Both the position numbers and the translations under genes were made by a program. The notes beneath the pieces were generated by a model, which did no database searches, had not been told where the DNA came from, and was given only the letters and a program-made list of their open reading frames with translations. From Microcaldota archaeon (GTDB lineage Archaea; Micrarchaeota; Micrarchaeia; Anstonellales; Anstonellaceae), in assembly GCA_023248665.1 (NCBI GenBank), contig JAHFEC010000012.1, positions 1 to 15,589 on the forward strand: a stretch of DNA of 15,589 bases. The letters are read 5' to 3'. Positions 1 through 5,773 of this stretch are shown here, in pieces (positions within the stretch are counted from its first letter, which is position 1; every line of letters begins with the position of its first letter).

Positions 1-210
1 GGCCCCTGTCCATATCTCGTCGAAACCGACCGGCTGATCGCCCACTGCGCTGTCCGCATCCACGGGCAGGACCTCGGTGCGCGCCTTCGGGAATGCCCTC
101 GAGGCCGCGAGGCGCACGCCTTCCAATTTGACGGGGTTGAGCGAGCCGACCGCGATGCGGATAAGGCCGGTTTTATCCGGGCCGAGCGGTTTTTTCTTTG
201 CCATGTCCAT
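1..210 (-). CDS. DUF84 inosine/xanthosine triphosphatase, N-terminal part
   Basis: The first 70 codons read on the minus strand; the rest lies beyond the window's left edge. After a short basic lead the protein shows IRIAVGSLNPVKLEGVRLA (about residues 17-35), the phosphate-binding start typical of the DUF84/YjjX family, and then a DQPVGFDEIWTGA stretch near residue 58, the second family signature. Known members hydrolyse non-canonical ITP/XTP to monophosphates and keep the nucleotide pool clean. Two ATG codons, at 210 and 204, could start it. A TATA-like element at 227-236 would place transcription start at about 205-210, so the mRNA is probably leaderless and either codon could be used. The gene is divergent from the pilin-like gene at 257. 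The family is clear from the two motifs; the substrate is inferred from the family. Confidence 0.85.
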   Translation of the reverse strand, partial: MDMAKKKPLGPDKTGLIRIAVGSLNPVKLEGVRLAASRAFPKARTEVLPVDADSAVGDQPVGFDEIWTGA

Positions 211-226
211 CTTCCCATCGGCCAAA

Positions 227-236
227 CATTATAAAC
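227..236. promoter_or_regulatory. Shared, near-palindromic TATA element for two divergent genes
   Basis: CATTATAAAC reads as a TATA box in both directions (TTATAAAC on plus, TTTATAATG on minus). Its centre is about 25 bp from the plus ATG at 257 and about the same from the minus ATGs at 204/210. That is the archaeal TATA-to-start distance for leaderless mRNAs, and neither start has a convincing Shine-Dalgarno sequence. Which direction dominates would depend on flanking BRE bases. Confidence 0.6.
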
Positions 237-256
237 GGTGTTTCCCTCTTCCCTCC

Positions 257-706
257 ATGCAAAAACGGGGCCAAGGCTCGGTCGAGACGGTCATCATCTT
301 CGCGGCCGTCATCTTCGTCATCACGGTCATCCTCATTTTCGCAGGCACCCGCGTCCTCTCTACCCAGTATATCAAGGACAGCCAGCTCGCGGCCCAGAGC
401 GTGCAGGATCTTGCCGCCGGGGCCGACGAGGTCTATCTGGCCGGAGAGGGCGCGACCCGGAAAGTCTGGGTGTCCATCCCGGAATCGGCCCTCATCCCAA
501 GCTCTTTCATCGGCTCGCGGCCCGGCACGGGCTCGTGGGCCAATAATAAGACAATCAGCCTCAACCTCTCGCACGTGGGCGACGTGTTCGCCCTCACGCG
601 TGCGCCGGTGTGCGGGAAATGGCCCGTGCTTCCCGGCCGCTATCCACTCGTGCTCACCTACAATTCCACGTCCAAGGCGCACGTGGCCATCAACGATTCC
701 TGCTAA
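257..706 (+). CDS. Secreted class III signal-peptide (type IV pilin-like) protein
   Basis: A 149-aa protein starting MQKRGQGSVETVIIF. The K-R-G / Q-x-S-x-E pattern followed at once by a hydrophobic helix (about residues 12-30) is the archaeal class III signal (DUF361 type). It is normally cut before the Gln by an EppA/PibD-like prepilin peptidase, here after Gly5, and leads to assembly into pilus-like fibres or surface anchoring. The remaining 110 residues look extracellular: sequons NKT, NLS, NST and NDS, and two cysteines (PVCGK and the C-terminal Cys) that may form a disulfide. I chose the ATG at 257 because it places the signal motif at the N-terminus and lies about 25 bp after a TATA box; the open frame upstream is not protein-like. 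No pilus genes are adjacent, so the role beyond surface location is unknown. Confidence 0.8.
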   Translation: MQKRGQGSVETVIIFAAVIFVITVILIFAGTRVLSTQYIKDSQLAAQSVQDLAAGADEVYLAGEGATRKVWVSIPESALIPSSFIGSRPGTGSWANNKTISLNLSHVGDVFALTRAPVCGKWPVLPGRYPLVLTYNSTSKAHVAINDSC

Positions 707-713
707 GCTAAGG

Positions 714-719
714 AAAAAA
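714..719 (-). terminator. T6 tract ending the peroxiredoxin transcript
   Basis: AAAAAA on plus is a T6 run on the minus strand, 24-29 bp past the peroxiredoxin stop, in the 36-bp gap between convergent genes. Archaeal RNA polymerase can terminate at T-runs without a hairpin. No matching T-run is seen for the plus-strand gene. Confidence 0.4.
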
Positions 720-742
720 GACGATTGCGGGCCATTCGTATC

Positions 743-1210
743 CTATCCTCTCTGCCCTATTTTGTCCAGCACTTCCTGTGCGTGCCCCTTGGGGTTGACG
801 CCGTACATCGCGGCCTTGACATTCCCGTCCGGTCCGATTACGAACGTCGAGCGGATGAGGCCGTCGAATTCCCGGCCCATGAAGTTCTTCTTCCCCCAAG
901 CGCGGTATTTGCCGGCCACCTGATGGTCCGGGTCCGAGAGGAGCGTAAAAGACAGGGCGTATTTTTGGGCGAATTTTTCGTGCGATCCGGCGCCGTCCGG
1001 CGACACGCCGATGACGGCGGCCCCCTTGCTTGCCATATGGCGCTCGGCATCCCGAAATTCGCACGCTTCCACGGTGCAGCCGGGCGTGTCGTCTTTGGGG
1101 TAGAAGTAAAGCACCACGGTCTTGCCCGCATAATCCGAAAGCCTGTGCATCTTTCCTCTCGCGTCCGGCAGCTCGAAGCCCGGCGCCTTCATCCCTTCCT
1201 TAAGTTTCAT
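743..1210 (-). CDS. bcp: Peroxiredoxin, PrxQ/BCP type
   Basis: A 155-aa thiol peroxidase of normal length for the BCP/PrxQ family, which reduces H2O2 and organic hydroperoxides in the cytoplasm. The thioredoxin fold starts KEGMKAPGFELPD. The active site DDTPGCTVEACEFRD has the peroxidatic Cys45 and, five residues on, the resolving Cys50 that define atypical 2-Cys PrxQ. The PxxxTPGC loop is intact and Arg in the later GLIRSTFVI segment fits the catalytic arginine. The ATG at 1210 is preferred: the frame stays open to 1309, but that part is not conserved-looking and the TATA box at 1276-1285 would put the RNA start near 1255, downstream of those earlier codons. It faces away from the DUF2085 gene, with the 29-bp operator-like element at 1355-1383 between them, which hints at co-regulation with the copper island. 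Confidence 0.93.
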   Translation of the reverse strand: MKLKEGMKAPGFELPDARGKMHRLSDYAGKTVVLYFYPKDDTPGCTVEACEFRDAERHMASKGAAVIGVSPDGAGSHEKFAQKYALSFTLLSDPDHQVAGKYRAWGKKNFMGREFDGLIRSTFVIGPDGNVKAAMYGVNPKGHAQEVLDKIGQRG

Positions 1211-1275
1211 GCGCTCGCCCCCATCCGGCGGACTGTTTCGATGCCTGCCGCCGTCTGTGCTCCCTTTGACTTTCC

Positions 1276-1285
1276 GGATATAAAA
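1276..1285 (-). promoter_or_regulatory. TATA box of the peroxiredoxin gene
   Basis: Minus-strand TTTTATATCC. Transcription would start near 1255, giving a leader of about 45 nt before the ATG at 1210. Confidence 0.55.
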
Positions 1286-1354
1286 TGCCATCGTTACGGT
1301 CCAGTTCATCGATGCCTGGCCTCTTTTCAGGTTTTTTGCGTCCGATTAAGCGAT

Positions 1355-1383
1355 TGTTTCAGCAATGCATATGTATTGTTTCA
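1355..1383 (+). promoter_or_regulatory. Operator-like element A: two TGTTTCA direct repeats 22 bp apart
   Basis: TGTTTCA (1355-1361), a 15-bp AT-rich core and TGTTTCA (1377-1383). The 29 bp match the reverse complement of 10114-10142 at 24 positions, including all 14 half-site bases and the core octamer ATATGTAT. Both copies point toward a downstream gene (DUF2085 here, the CopZ operon there). The core may itself be a TATA box, so a bound regulator would block TBP. The 124 bp between this element and the DUF2085 start (1384-1507) are GC-rich and show no gene. Confidence 0.65.
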
Positions 1384-1507
1384 CTCCAAGTATCCTTGTC
1401 GGCGTCGGGCCACGGGTCGCGAGGGCTCCGGTCCGTCAGATCCGGCCGCCGCCTGAAGCAGCCCGCAGGAGCAAAATCCCCTTCCGATGCAAAAATCGAG
1501 GTCCTCT

Positions 1508-2119
1508 ATGCAAGTAGCCAATCCTTTCGGTCCGGCCGGCCGGCCATATGGCTGGTGGTTATACCTCGCCGCCATGGTGGCGTTTCTGGGGCTCATTTTC
1601 GTCACCCCATTCCTCGAACAAGCCGGCTCCCCGGCCGGGAGCGTCCTCTACGAGTCATTCCATTATTTCAGCCACCAGCTTGATTCCCGCTCCCTCTGCT
1701 ACTTCCCACGCGGCCCCCACTCTCCCATCGGCGACTGCACCGCACAGGACGGGACGTTCCATCCGGTCCGCACTCCGATGCCGCTGCGGGACGGCATAAC
1801 CGGCTACAAGATCCCGGTCTGCGCGCGCTGCGTGGGCATTTATCTATTCATGCTGGCCGGCGGGCTGGCTTGGCCTCTCTTCTTCAAGTCGAACTCCATC
1901 CGTTGGCCATCCATATGGATTCTCGCCATCGCCCTCGCTCCGGTCGCCATTGACGGCACCACCCAGCTATTCGGCTGGCGCGAGAGCAACAACAGCCTGC
2001 GCCTCCTCTCCGGAGCCATCATGGGGTTCGCGCTGCCATTCTACATCATCCCCTTGTTCAACGGGATTCTTTCATGCCTTCGGAGGCCCGGGCGGGCGGA
2101 TAGCGGCCGAAGCGGTTGA
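1508..2119 (+). CDS. DUF2085 family membrane protein
   Basis: A 203-aa protein with about four membrane segments: one near residues 17-36, then after a polar loop about 110-130, 138-155 and 168-190. The loop carries a family-like His pair, SHQLDSRSLCYFPRG, and the helix start IPVCARCVGIYLF. The latter matches the DUF2085 hallmark P(L/V)CARCxGIY, where Cys and His are thought to bind a metal. Classical members read CHQ; here the Cys is shifted (SHQ...SLC). A further Cys lies in GDCTAQDG. The function of the family is unknown. GAGGT at 1498-1502 supports the ATG at 1508; an ATG seven codons earlier (1487) is the alternative. Its upstream region carries the copy of the copper-operon element, so I infer a link to metal or redox stress. 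Confidence 0.8.
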   Translation: MQVANPFGPAGRPYGWWLYLAAMVAFLGLIFVTPFLEQAGSPAGSVLYESFHYFSHQLDSRSLCYFPRGPHSPIGDCTAQDGTFHPVRTPMPLRDGITGYKIPVCARCVGIYLFMLAGGLAWPLFFKSNSIRWPSIWILAIALAPVAIDGTTQLFGWRESNNSLRLLSGAIMGFALPFYIIPLFNGILSCLRRPGRADSGRSG

Positions 2120-2128
2120 ATGCCGAAG

Positions 2129-2135
2129 AAAAAAA
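2129..2135 (-). terminator. T7 tract ending the regulator C transcript
   Basis: A7 on plus is T7 on minus, about 45 bp past the stop of the minus-strand regulator, inside the 58-bp gap before the convergent DUF2085 gene. Confidence 0.4.
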
Positions 2136-2177
2136 TGCGCCGGGTGGCCATCCCTCCGGAAGCGCCGGAGTTTCCCG

Positions 2178-2735
2178 TCAATTCTTCCCGGCCGGCTCCA
2201 TCACGAGCCCGTCCATCAGTTCGGCCGGCATCTGGACGAGGTTTATCTTCCCGATGCGGCGCACGGTGATGACGCCCCGCTGGCGCAGGCGCTCCACGAT
2301 GCGATGGGCCTGCACCTTGCCCATCCCGTCCAGTGCCGAGATTTCGGACTGGTAGACAGTCCCTTTTCGCTCCAACACGAGCCGGACCACGGCCCGCTCG
2401 TCATCGCTCAAGAATTTGAGCAGGAGGTTGGCGTTCCACCGCGCCTCCGCCTTCTTCTTCTCCAGCAGCCCGCTCAGGAGGTAGAACGAGCCGGCGCCCA
2501 CCGCCAGCCCCAGCGCCGCGATCGTCACCATGAACTCGACGTGGTAGCTCACGAGCGGCCCGAACAGCGGCGAAGTCTGGAGATGCTCGGCGCTCAGGTG
2601 ATAAGTGAAAATCAGGGTGAGCACCAAGAATACGAACCCGGACAGCATGAAGACGAGCAGGAGCACTTCTTTGCGGCTCTTTCCCGGGATATGGTCCAAT
2701 ATCCTCTCCGCCAGCGGTTTCCCCTTGTCATCCAT
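2178..2735 (-). CDS. Membrane-anchored winged-helix transcription regulator (C)
   Basis: A 185-aa protein: a basic N-terminal cytoplasmic segment (1-23), TM1 (about 24-45), a short outer loop, TM2 (about 68-87), a basic stop-transfer stretch, then a winged-helix DNA-binding domain (about 95-165; N-LLLKFLS-ERAVV, AHRIVERLRQRGVI, then the wing with GKIN). The plan resembles archaeal membrane-associated wHTH proteins (COG2512-like). It is a clear paralogue of the protein at 10172. Both share LSGFV in TM1, an outer SP, the motif YHxExM (His65, Glu67, Met69 here) where TM2 begins, and the whole wHTH. Since the N-terminus is predicted inside, YHxExM faces outward and could sense a metal or redox signal. 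The ATG at 2735 is preferred to a GTG at 2747. Its start codon lies inside a 10-bp inverted repeat, suggesting autoregulation and control of the divergent DsbA operon. Confidence 0.8.
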   Translation of the reverse strand: MDDKGKPLAERILDHIPGKSRKEVLLLVFMLSGFVFLVLTLIFTYHLSAEHLQTSPLFGPLVSYHVEFMVTIAALGLAVGAGSFYLLSGLLEKKKAEARWNANLLLKFLSDDERAVVRLVLERKGTVYQSEISALDGMGKVQAHRIVERLRQRGVITVRRIGKINLVQMPAELMDGLVMEPAGKN

Positions 2736-2780
2736 AGTTTCAATCACTCATAAGTATGGTTACATTCATATGAAACTATG
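2733..2780. promoter_or_regulatory. Operator-like element C: perfect 10-bp inverted repeat over the regulator start
   Basis: CATAGTTTCA (2733-2742) and TGAAACTATG (2771-2780) are exact reverse complements, 28 bp apart. The arms hold the TGAAAC core seen in elements A and B. The left arm contains the regulator's start codon (minus strand). The right arm mirrors it with an ATG on plus that opens only six codons. AT-rich TATA-like sequence lies between the arms. Confidence 0.6.
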
Positions 2781-2792
2781 ATACGGACGAAC

Positions 2793-2800
2793 TTATAATT
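2793..2800 (+). promoter_or_regulatory. TATA box candidate for the DsbA-cupredoxin operon
   Basis: TTATAATT. Transcription would begin near 2820, so the 28-bp repeats at 2815-2922 would form most of a leader of about 165 nt. No better TATA box is seen nearer the first gene. Confidence 0.45.
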
Positions 2801-2814
2801 CTGCTCCATGCGCC

Positions 2815-2922
2815 GGATGGAGAATAAAACGGATATGGGAAAGGATGGAGAATGAAACGGATATGGGAAAGGATGGAGAATGAAACGGATATGGGAAAGG
2901 ATGGAGAATGAAACGGATATGA
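2815..2922 (+). repeat. Four tandem 28-bp repeats with a GAATGAAAC core
   Basis: Units start at 2815, 2843, 2871 and 2899. Three are complete and the last is cut after about 22 bp. Units 2-4 are identical over the shared part; unit 1 has AATAAAAC instead of AATGAAAC. Each of units 2-4 carries GAATGAAAC, a 9-mer also present at 10111-10119 in element B. There is no spacer and no cas gene, so this is not CRISPR. It may be a cluster of regulator half-sites or a structured mRNA leader. Confidence 0.85.
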
Positions 2923-2985
2923 AGAATAGAAGAATAACCGGATAATGGGAAACAAAAACAGGTGTGGGTGGTATGCGTGGATGAT

Positions 2986-3801
2986 ATGTCAAGCAACGAA
3001 GAAAGCCATCATTCCGGCGGCGGGGGGCATTCCCACGCGATGTCCGGCGGCGGCGATTCCAATCTAACGTCGACCCTCTATCTCCTGGCCATCGTGATTC
3101 TGCTCTCCTCCATCATTATCTCCGCCTCGGTGTTCTTCTCCGTCTCGTCCTTCTCCGCGGGCATGGGTGCATGGGCTCCAACCGTCAGTGTCCAAGCGCC
3201 GCCCTCCGCGCCCTCTCCGAGCGCGCCTTCTCCGCCTCCGTCCCCGTCAACGGCTCCCCGGCCTCCTTCAGCGCCCGCCAAAATCGATCTGAGCGGCCTT
3301 CCATTCCAGGGTCCGGCCAACGCCAAAGTGACGGTGGTGGAATACGCCGATTTCCAATGCCCGTTCTGCGCGCGGGCGTATCCGACCGTCAAGCAGCTCA
3401 TGGGCGACTACTCCGGCAAGGTCAAATTCTATTTCAAGAGCTATCCACTCCCCTTCCACCAGAACGCCCAGAAGGCGGCCGAAGCCTACGAGTGCGCCCT
3501 CGCACAGGGCAAGTCGTGGGAGTACCACGACAAGCTCTTCGAGAACGGGCAGGGGGACGGGACCGGCCTGAACAACGCCGACCTCAAGAAATACGCCGCT
3601 GACCTGGGCCTCGATACCGCCACGTTCAACTCGTGTCTTGATGGCGGCCAGATGGCCTCTCGCGTGGCGGCCGAAGCAGCCGAAGGCTCAAGGAACGGCG
3701 TGAGCGGCACCCCGACATTCTTCATCAACGGCCAGCCTCTGGTGGGCGCGCAGCCCTATGGCAACTTCAAATCCATCATCGACCAGCAACTGGCCGGATG
3801 A
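2986..3801 (+). CDS. Membrane-anchored DsbA-like thioredoxin-fold protein
   Basis: A 271-aa protein. The N-terminal 30 residues are rich in His, Gly and Met (HH, HSH) and probably cytoplasmic; one membrane helix follows (about 31-55), then a Pro/Ser/Ala linker (about 68-102) and a thioredoxin-fold DsbA domain. The latter begins VTVVEYADFQCPFC, with the redox pair Cys125-Pro-Phe-Cys128, and has the cis-Pro loop GVSGTPTFFING near the end. Archaeal and bacterial relatives (Thioredoxin_4/DsbA, COG1651) oxidise or isomerise disulfides outside the membrane. Two more Cys (YECAL, FNSCL) lie in the helical insert. The ATG at 2986 is chosen; a GTG at 2962 is possible. It heads an operon with a cupredoxin and a CPVC membrane protein. 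This context suggests handling of copper-protein cysteines, and the His-rich tail could bind metal; both are inferences. Confidence 0.88.
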   Translation: MSSNEESHHSGGGGHSHAMSGGGDSNLTSTLYLLAIVILLSSIIISASVFFSVSSFSAGMGAWAPTVSVQAPPSAPSPSAPSPPPSPSTAPRPPSAPAKIDLSGLPFQGPANAKVTVVEYADFQCPFCARAYPTVKQLMGDYSGKVKFYFKSYPLPFHQNAQKAAEAYECALAQGKSWEYHDKLFENGQGDGTGLNNADLKKYAADLGLDTATFNSCLDGGQMASRVAAEAAEGSRNGVSGTPTFFINGQPLVGAQPYGNFKSIIDQQLAG

Positions 3802-3842
3802 TGCAATCCGTAATAAAACTATGCGGGGAACAAGGTGTCTAT

Positions 3843-4283
3843 ATGGTTGAAATGAAATACGTATTCGTCGTCATCTGCGTGCTGGCGCTGGCTTTCGTGG
3901 CTTTCATGGCCACTTCCAGCGGAACGGGCGCGCGGTCTTCCGTGCCCTCCCAGACGGGGGCCGCCGGCGTCCAAGCCGCCGCGCCCGGCGCCGGCCAGCC
4001 TGCGCCCCCTTCCCCTGCCGTACAGGAAGTGAGCGTGCATGCTTCCGGAAGCGGATATGACCATCCTTCTCTGAATGTGCGGGCCGGCCAGCCCGTCAAG
4101 TTCGATTTCTCGGCCGACCGGTCGGCCGGCTGCGGCAGCCAGCTCATCATCGACCGCGTGGGCGTCAACCTCATCTCGCGCAACGGCGAGACGGTGTCCG
4201 CCACTTTCACGCCGCCTTCGCCCGGCCAATACCCCTACCACTGCGGCATGAACATGTATCGCGGCATGCTGAGCGCATCCTGA
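3843..4283 (+). CDS. Secreted or anchored cupredoxin, COG4633-like
   Basis: A 146-aa protein: a hydrophobic signal or anchor (about residues 5-22), a low-complexity Gly/Ala/Pro/Gln linker, then one cupredoxin domain of about 85 residues. The domain shows the GC pair (SAGCGSQLII) and the loop YHCGMNMYRGML, which matches the type of cupredoxin often near or fused to copper ATPases (C-G-M-x-M-Y-R-G). The Cys and Met residues are the likely copper ligands. It should act outside the membrane as a copper carrier or store. The start at 3843 is preferred because AAGGTG lies five bases before it and the signal then sits at the N-terminus; an ATG at 3798 overlapping the DsbA stop (ATGA) is the alternative. 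It shares family with the cupredoxin at 8134, giving one cupredoxin in each of the two facing operons. Confidence 0.87.
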   Translation: MVEMKYVFVVICVLALAFVAFMATSSGTGARSSVPSQTGAAGVQAAAPGAGQPAPPSPAVQEVSVHASGSGYDHPSLNVRAGQPVKFDFSADRSAGCGSQLIIDRVGVNLISRNGETVSATFTPPSPGQYPYHCGMNMYRGMLSAS

Positions 4284-4293
4284 GGGGGCCGCC

Positions 4294-4815
4294 ATGTTCG
4301 ACCAGCAGAAGGCCGGGCTGGGGGTTATTTTCTCCCGGCGAAAGTACGCCTATCTGGCTTTGGGCCTCTTCTTTCTTTTCTTTTCCGTCTACGCCGTGCT
4401 GACGGACGTCGTGGTCCTCAATCCGCTTTACTTCGATCCGTCCCAGCCGGCATGGCACTCCGTTCCCATCATCTCATTCAACTCGAGCCTGCAGTGGTGG
4501 AACGCGATCCCGACCGTCCTTCTCGCGGCCCTTTTGTCTTTGGGCTTTTCCATCGCCGCCTTCCAGTTGGGCGAACTTTCCGCCCTCGCTCCCGCCTCCC
4601 AAATGGGCGCATTGGGGGGCTTGATGGGCACGCTGGCCAGCGCCTGTCCCGTCTGCCAGCCCATATGGCTGTTCTGGCTGGGATTCGGCAGCGCGTCGGC
4701 CTTTCTGGCCGACTGGAGCCCGTATATCCTTTTGGCCAGCCTGGCCCTCCTGTCATTCTCGGTCCATTCGGGCCTGAGGCTAGTCGCTGCCGGTTGCCCC
4801 ATCAAAAAAGCATGA
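4294..4815 (+). CDS. Membrane protein with conserved-looking CPVC motif
   Basis: A 173-aa protein with about four membrane helices (about 18-38, 69-92, 100-130 and 138-160). I do not recognise a named family. The third hydrophobic segment, with a Gly-rich run GALGGLMGTLASA, leads directly into Cys118-Pro-Val-Cys121 followed by QPIWLFWLG. A further Cys is in the C-terminal AAGCPIKKA. A CxxC pair within a membrane helix suggests metal handling or membrane thiol transfer (compare DsbD/CcdA-like logic, without clear homology). The start is supported by GAGGGGG overlapping the upstream stop codon. It is the third gene after the DsbA-like protein and the cupredoxin, with 10 bp between stop and start, so it is surely in the same operon and possibly a redox or copper partner of DsbA. 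Confidence 0.75.
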   Translation: MFDQQKAGLGVIFSRRKYAYLALGLFFLFFSVYAVLTDVVVLNPLYFDPSQPAWHSVPIISFNSSLQWWNAIPTVLLAALLSLGFSIAAFQLGELSALAPASQMGALGGLMGTLASACPVCQPIWLFWLGFGSASAFLADWSPYILLASLALLSFSVHSGLRLVAAGCPIKKA

Positions 4816-4820
4816 AGGCG

Positions 4821-4826
4821 AAAAAA
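4821..4826 (-). terminator. T6 tract ending the minus-strand copper operon
   Basis: A6 on plus, T6 on minus, about 16-21 bp past the stop at 4842, in the 26-bp gap between the convergent operons. Confidence 0.45.
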
Positions 4827-4841
4827 CCGCCCCACGCGCGC

Positions 4842-5678
4842 TCATCGCATCTCTTTTTTCGAGAGCGGGCTGAAAATCATCTCGTCCAGCGGCGTGCCGG
4901 TCTGCTTGAGGACGCCGGCGACGAACACGTTCTGGCCGAAGAACCCCCTGATGGTGTCCCCGGGCTCTGCGAACCGTTTCTCCTCCCGCATCACTTCCGC
5001 TTCCTTGGAGCCGAGAACGAGCGGATAGTACTTCTCCCCGCCCAGCTCATGGATGACATAATCCACCGGCTTGCCTTTCGCGAACGCCAGCCTCGTCGTC
5101 CCGAGCTCGCCGGGATCAAGCCGGTAAAACAATTCCGGCGTCTTGGGGTCCGCCCACCCGACGAACGTCCGGTCGTCCCCGCTCTTTATCTGCTCATAGG
5201 CGCCCGCGTCCACGAAATGCGCCATGTCCAGGAAGCTGCCGGTCCGGCCCAGCACCCCGCCGACCTCAAGTTCCATCCCCGGAGCGAGAGGCGCCTTGTC
5301 CCCGATCTTTGCGAACTCCCCCTCCTTCTTCATCGCCGCCCCCTCGGCGTACCCAAGCACCATCGAGTCCGCCTCGGGCAGGGGGTCGCCTTCGGCCGCC
5401 TTGTATTTGGCCAGCGCATTGTTGCGCGCGTTCGCGACCAGCTCGCCATCCCCCTCCGGCGTCCAGACCATCTTGATCCGCAGGCCCCTGAACAGATCAA
5501 GTTCACCGGCCGACAGGGCGCCGTCCATAGCTCCCGGTCCGGATGCCGAATCCAGCCCGCCCGCGCCCGCCGGGTCCAGCCCGAAGCGCCAGGCATATGC
5601 CGCGCCGCCCACGAGCATGATGGCCAGCGCCAATATCGCGCCCATCCGGTTGTTGCCGATCAACTTCGCAAATCCCAT
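4842..5678 (-). CDS. Anchored extracytoplasmic protein resembling a MacB/FtsX core domain
   Basis: A 278-aa protein with one N-terminal membrane helix (about residues 12-29), a Gly/Ala-rich linker and a large outer domain. The last third reads like the MacB_PCD periplasmic core of ABC-type FtsX/MacB permeases: YPLVLGSKEAE, FAEPGDTIRG, VFVAGVLKQTGTPLDEMIFSPL. A second, earlier version (LEVGGVLGRTGSFLDMAHF) suggests an internal repeat. The four-helix permease part and any ATPase partner are missing, so it cannot be a transporter alone. There are no Cys or Met clusters. GAGGTG 7 bases before the ATG at 5678 supports the start. As the last gene of the copper operon, 95 bp after CopA, it may be an accessory outside the membrane. 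The similarity was judged by eye, so the assignment is tentative; otherwise it is a conserved hypothetical. Confidence 0.65.
   Translation of the reverse strand: MGFAKLIGNNRMGAILALAIMLVGGAAYAWRFGLDPAGAGGLDSASGPGAMDGALSAGELDLFRGLRIKMVWTPEGDGELVANARNNALAKYKAAEGDPLPEADSMVLGYAEGAAMKKEGEFAKIGDKAPLAPGMELEVGGVLGRTGSFLDMAHFVDAGAYEQIKSGDDRTFVGWADPKTPELFYRLDPGELGTTRLAFAKGKPVDYVIHELGGEKYYPLVLGSKEAEVMREEKRFAEPGDTIRGFFGQNVFVAGVLKQTGTPLDEMIFSPLSKKEMR
4854..4859 (+). terminator. T6 tract ending the plus-strand DsbA operon
   Basis: CTCTTTTTTC lies about 40 bp past the plus-strand stop at 4815, inside the last codons of the opposing gene. The terminators of the two operons thus interlock, and the 3' ends of the two mRNAs may overlap as antisense. 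Confidence 0.4.
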
Positions 5679-5773
5679 CTTGCACACCTCGTCCTTTTGC
5701 CACGCCCCGTTTTTCACGCCTCCATATACGCGTCCGACGGCCCCGTATTCTCGCGTCTCCCCTGCACGGGCCC

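Noticed and set aside
1211..1309. N-terminal extension of the peroxiredoxin
   Set aside because: The TATA box at 1276-1285 lies within it and the sequence does not resemble the family.
2815..2922. CRISPR array
   Set aside because: Repeats are directly adjacent with no unique spacers, and there are no cas genes.
2744..2996. Minus-strand frames over the 28-bp repeats
   Set aside because: Repetitive Phe/His/Pro/Ser peptides created by the tandem repeat; no start signals.
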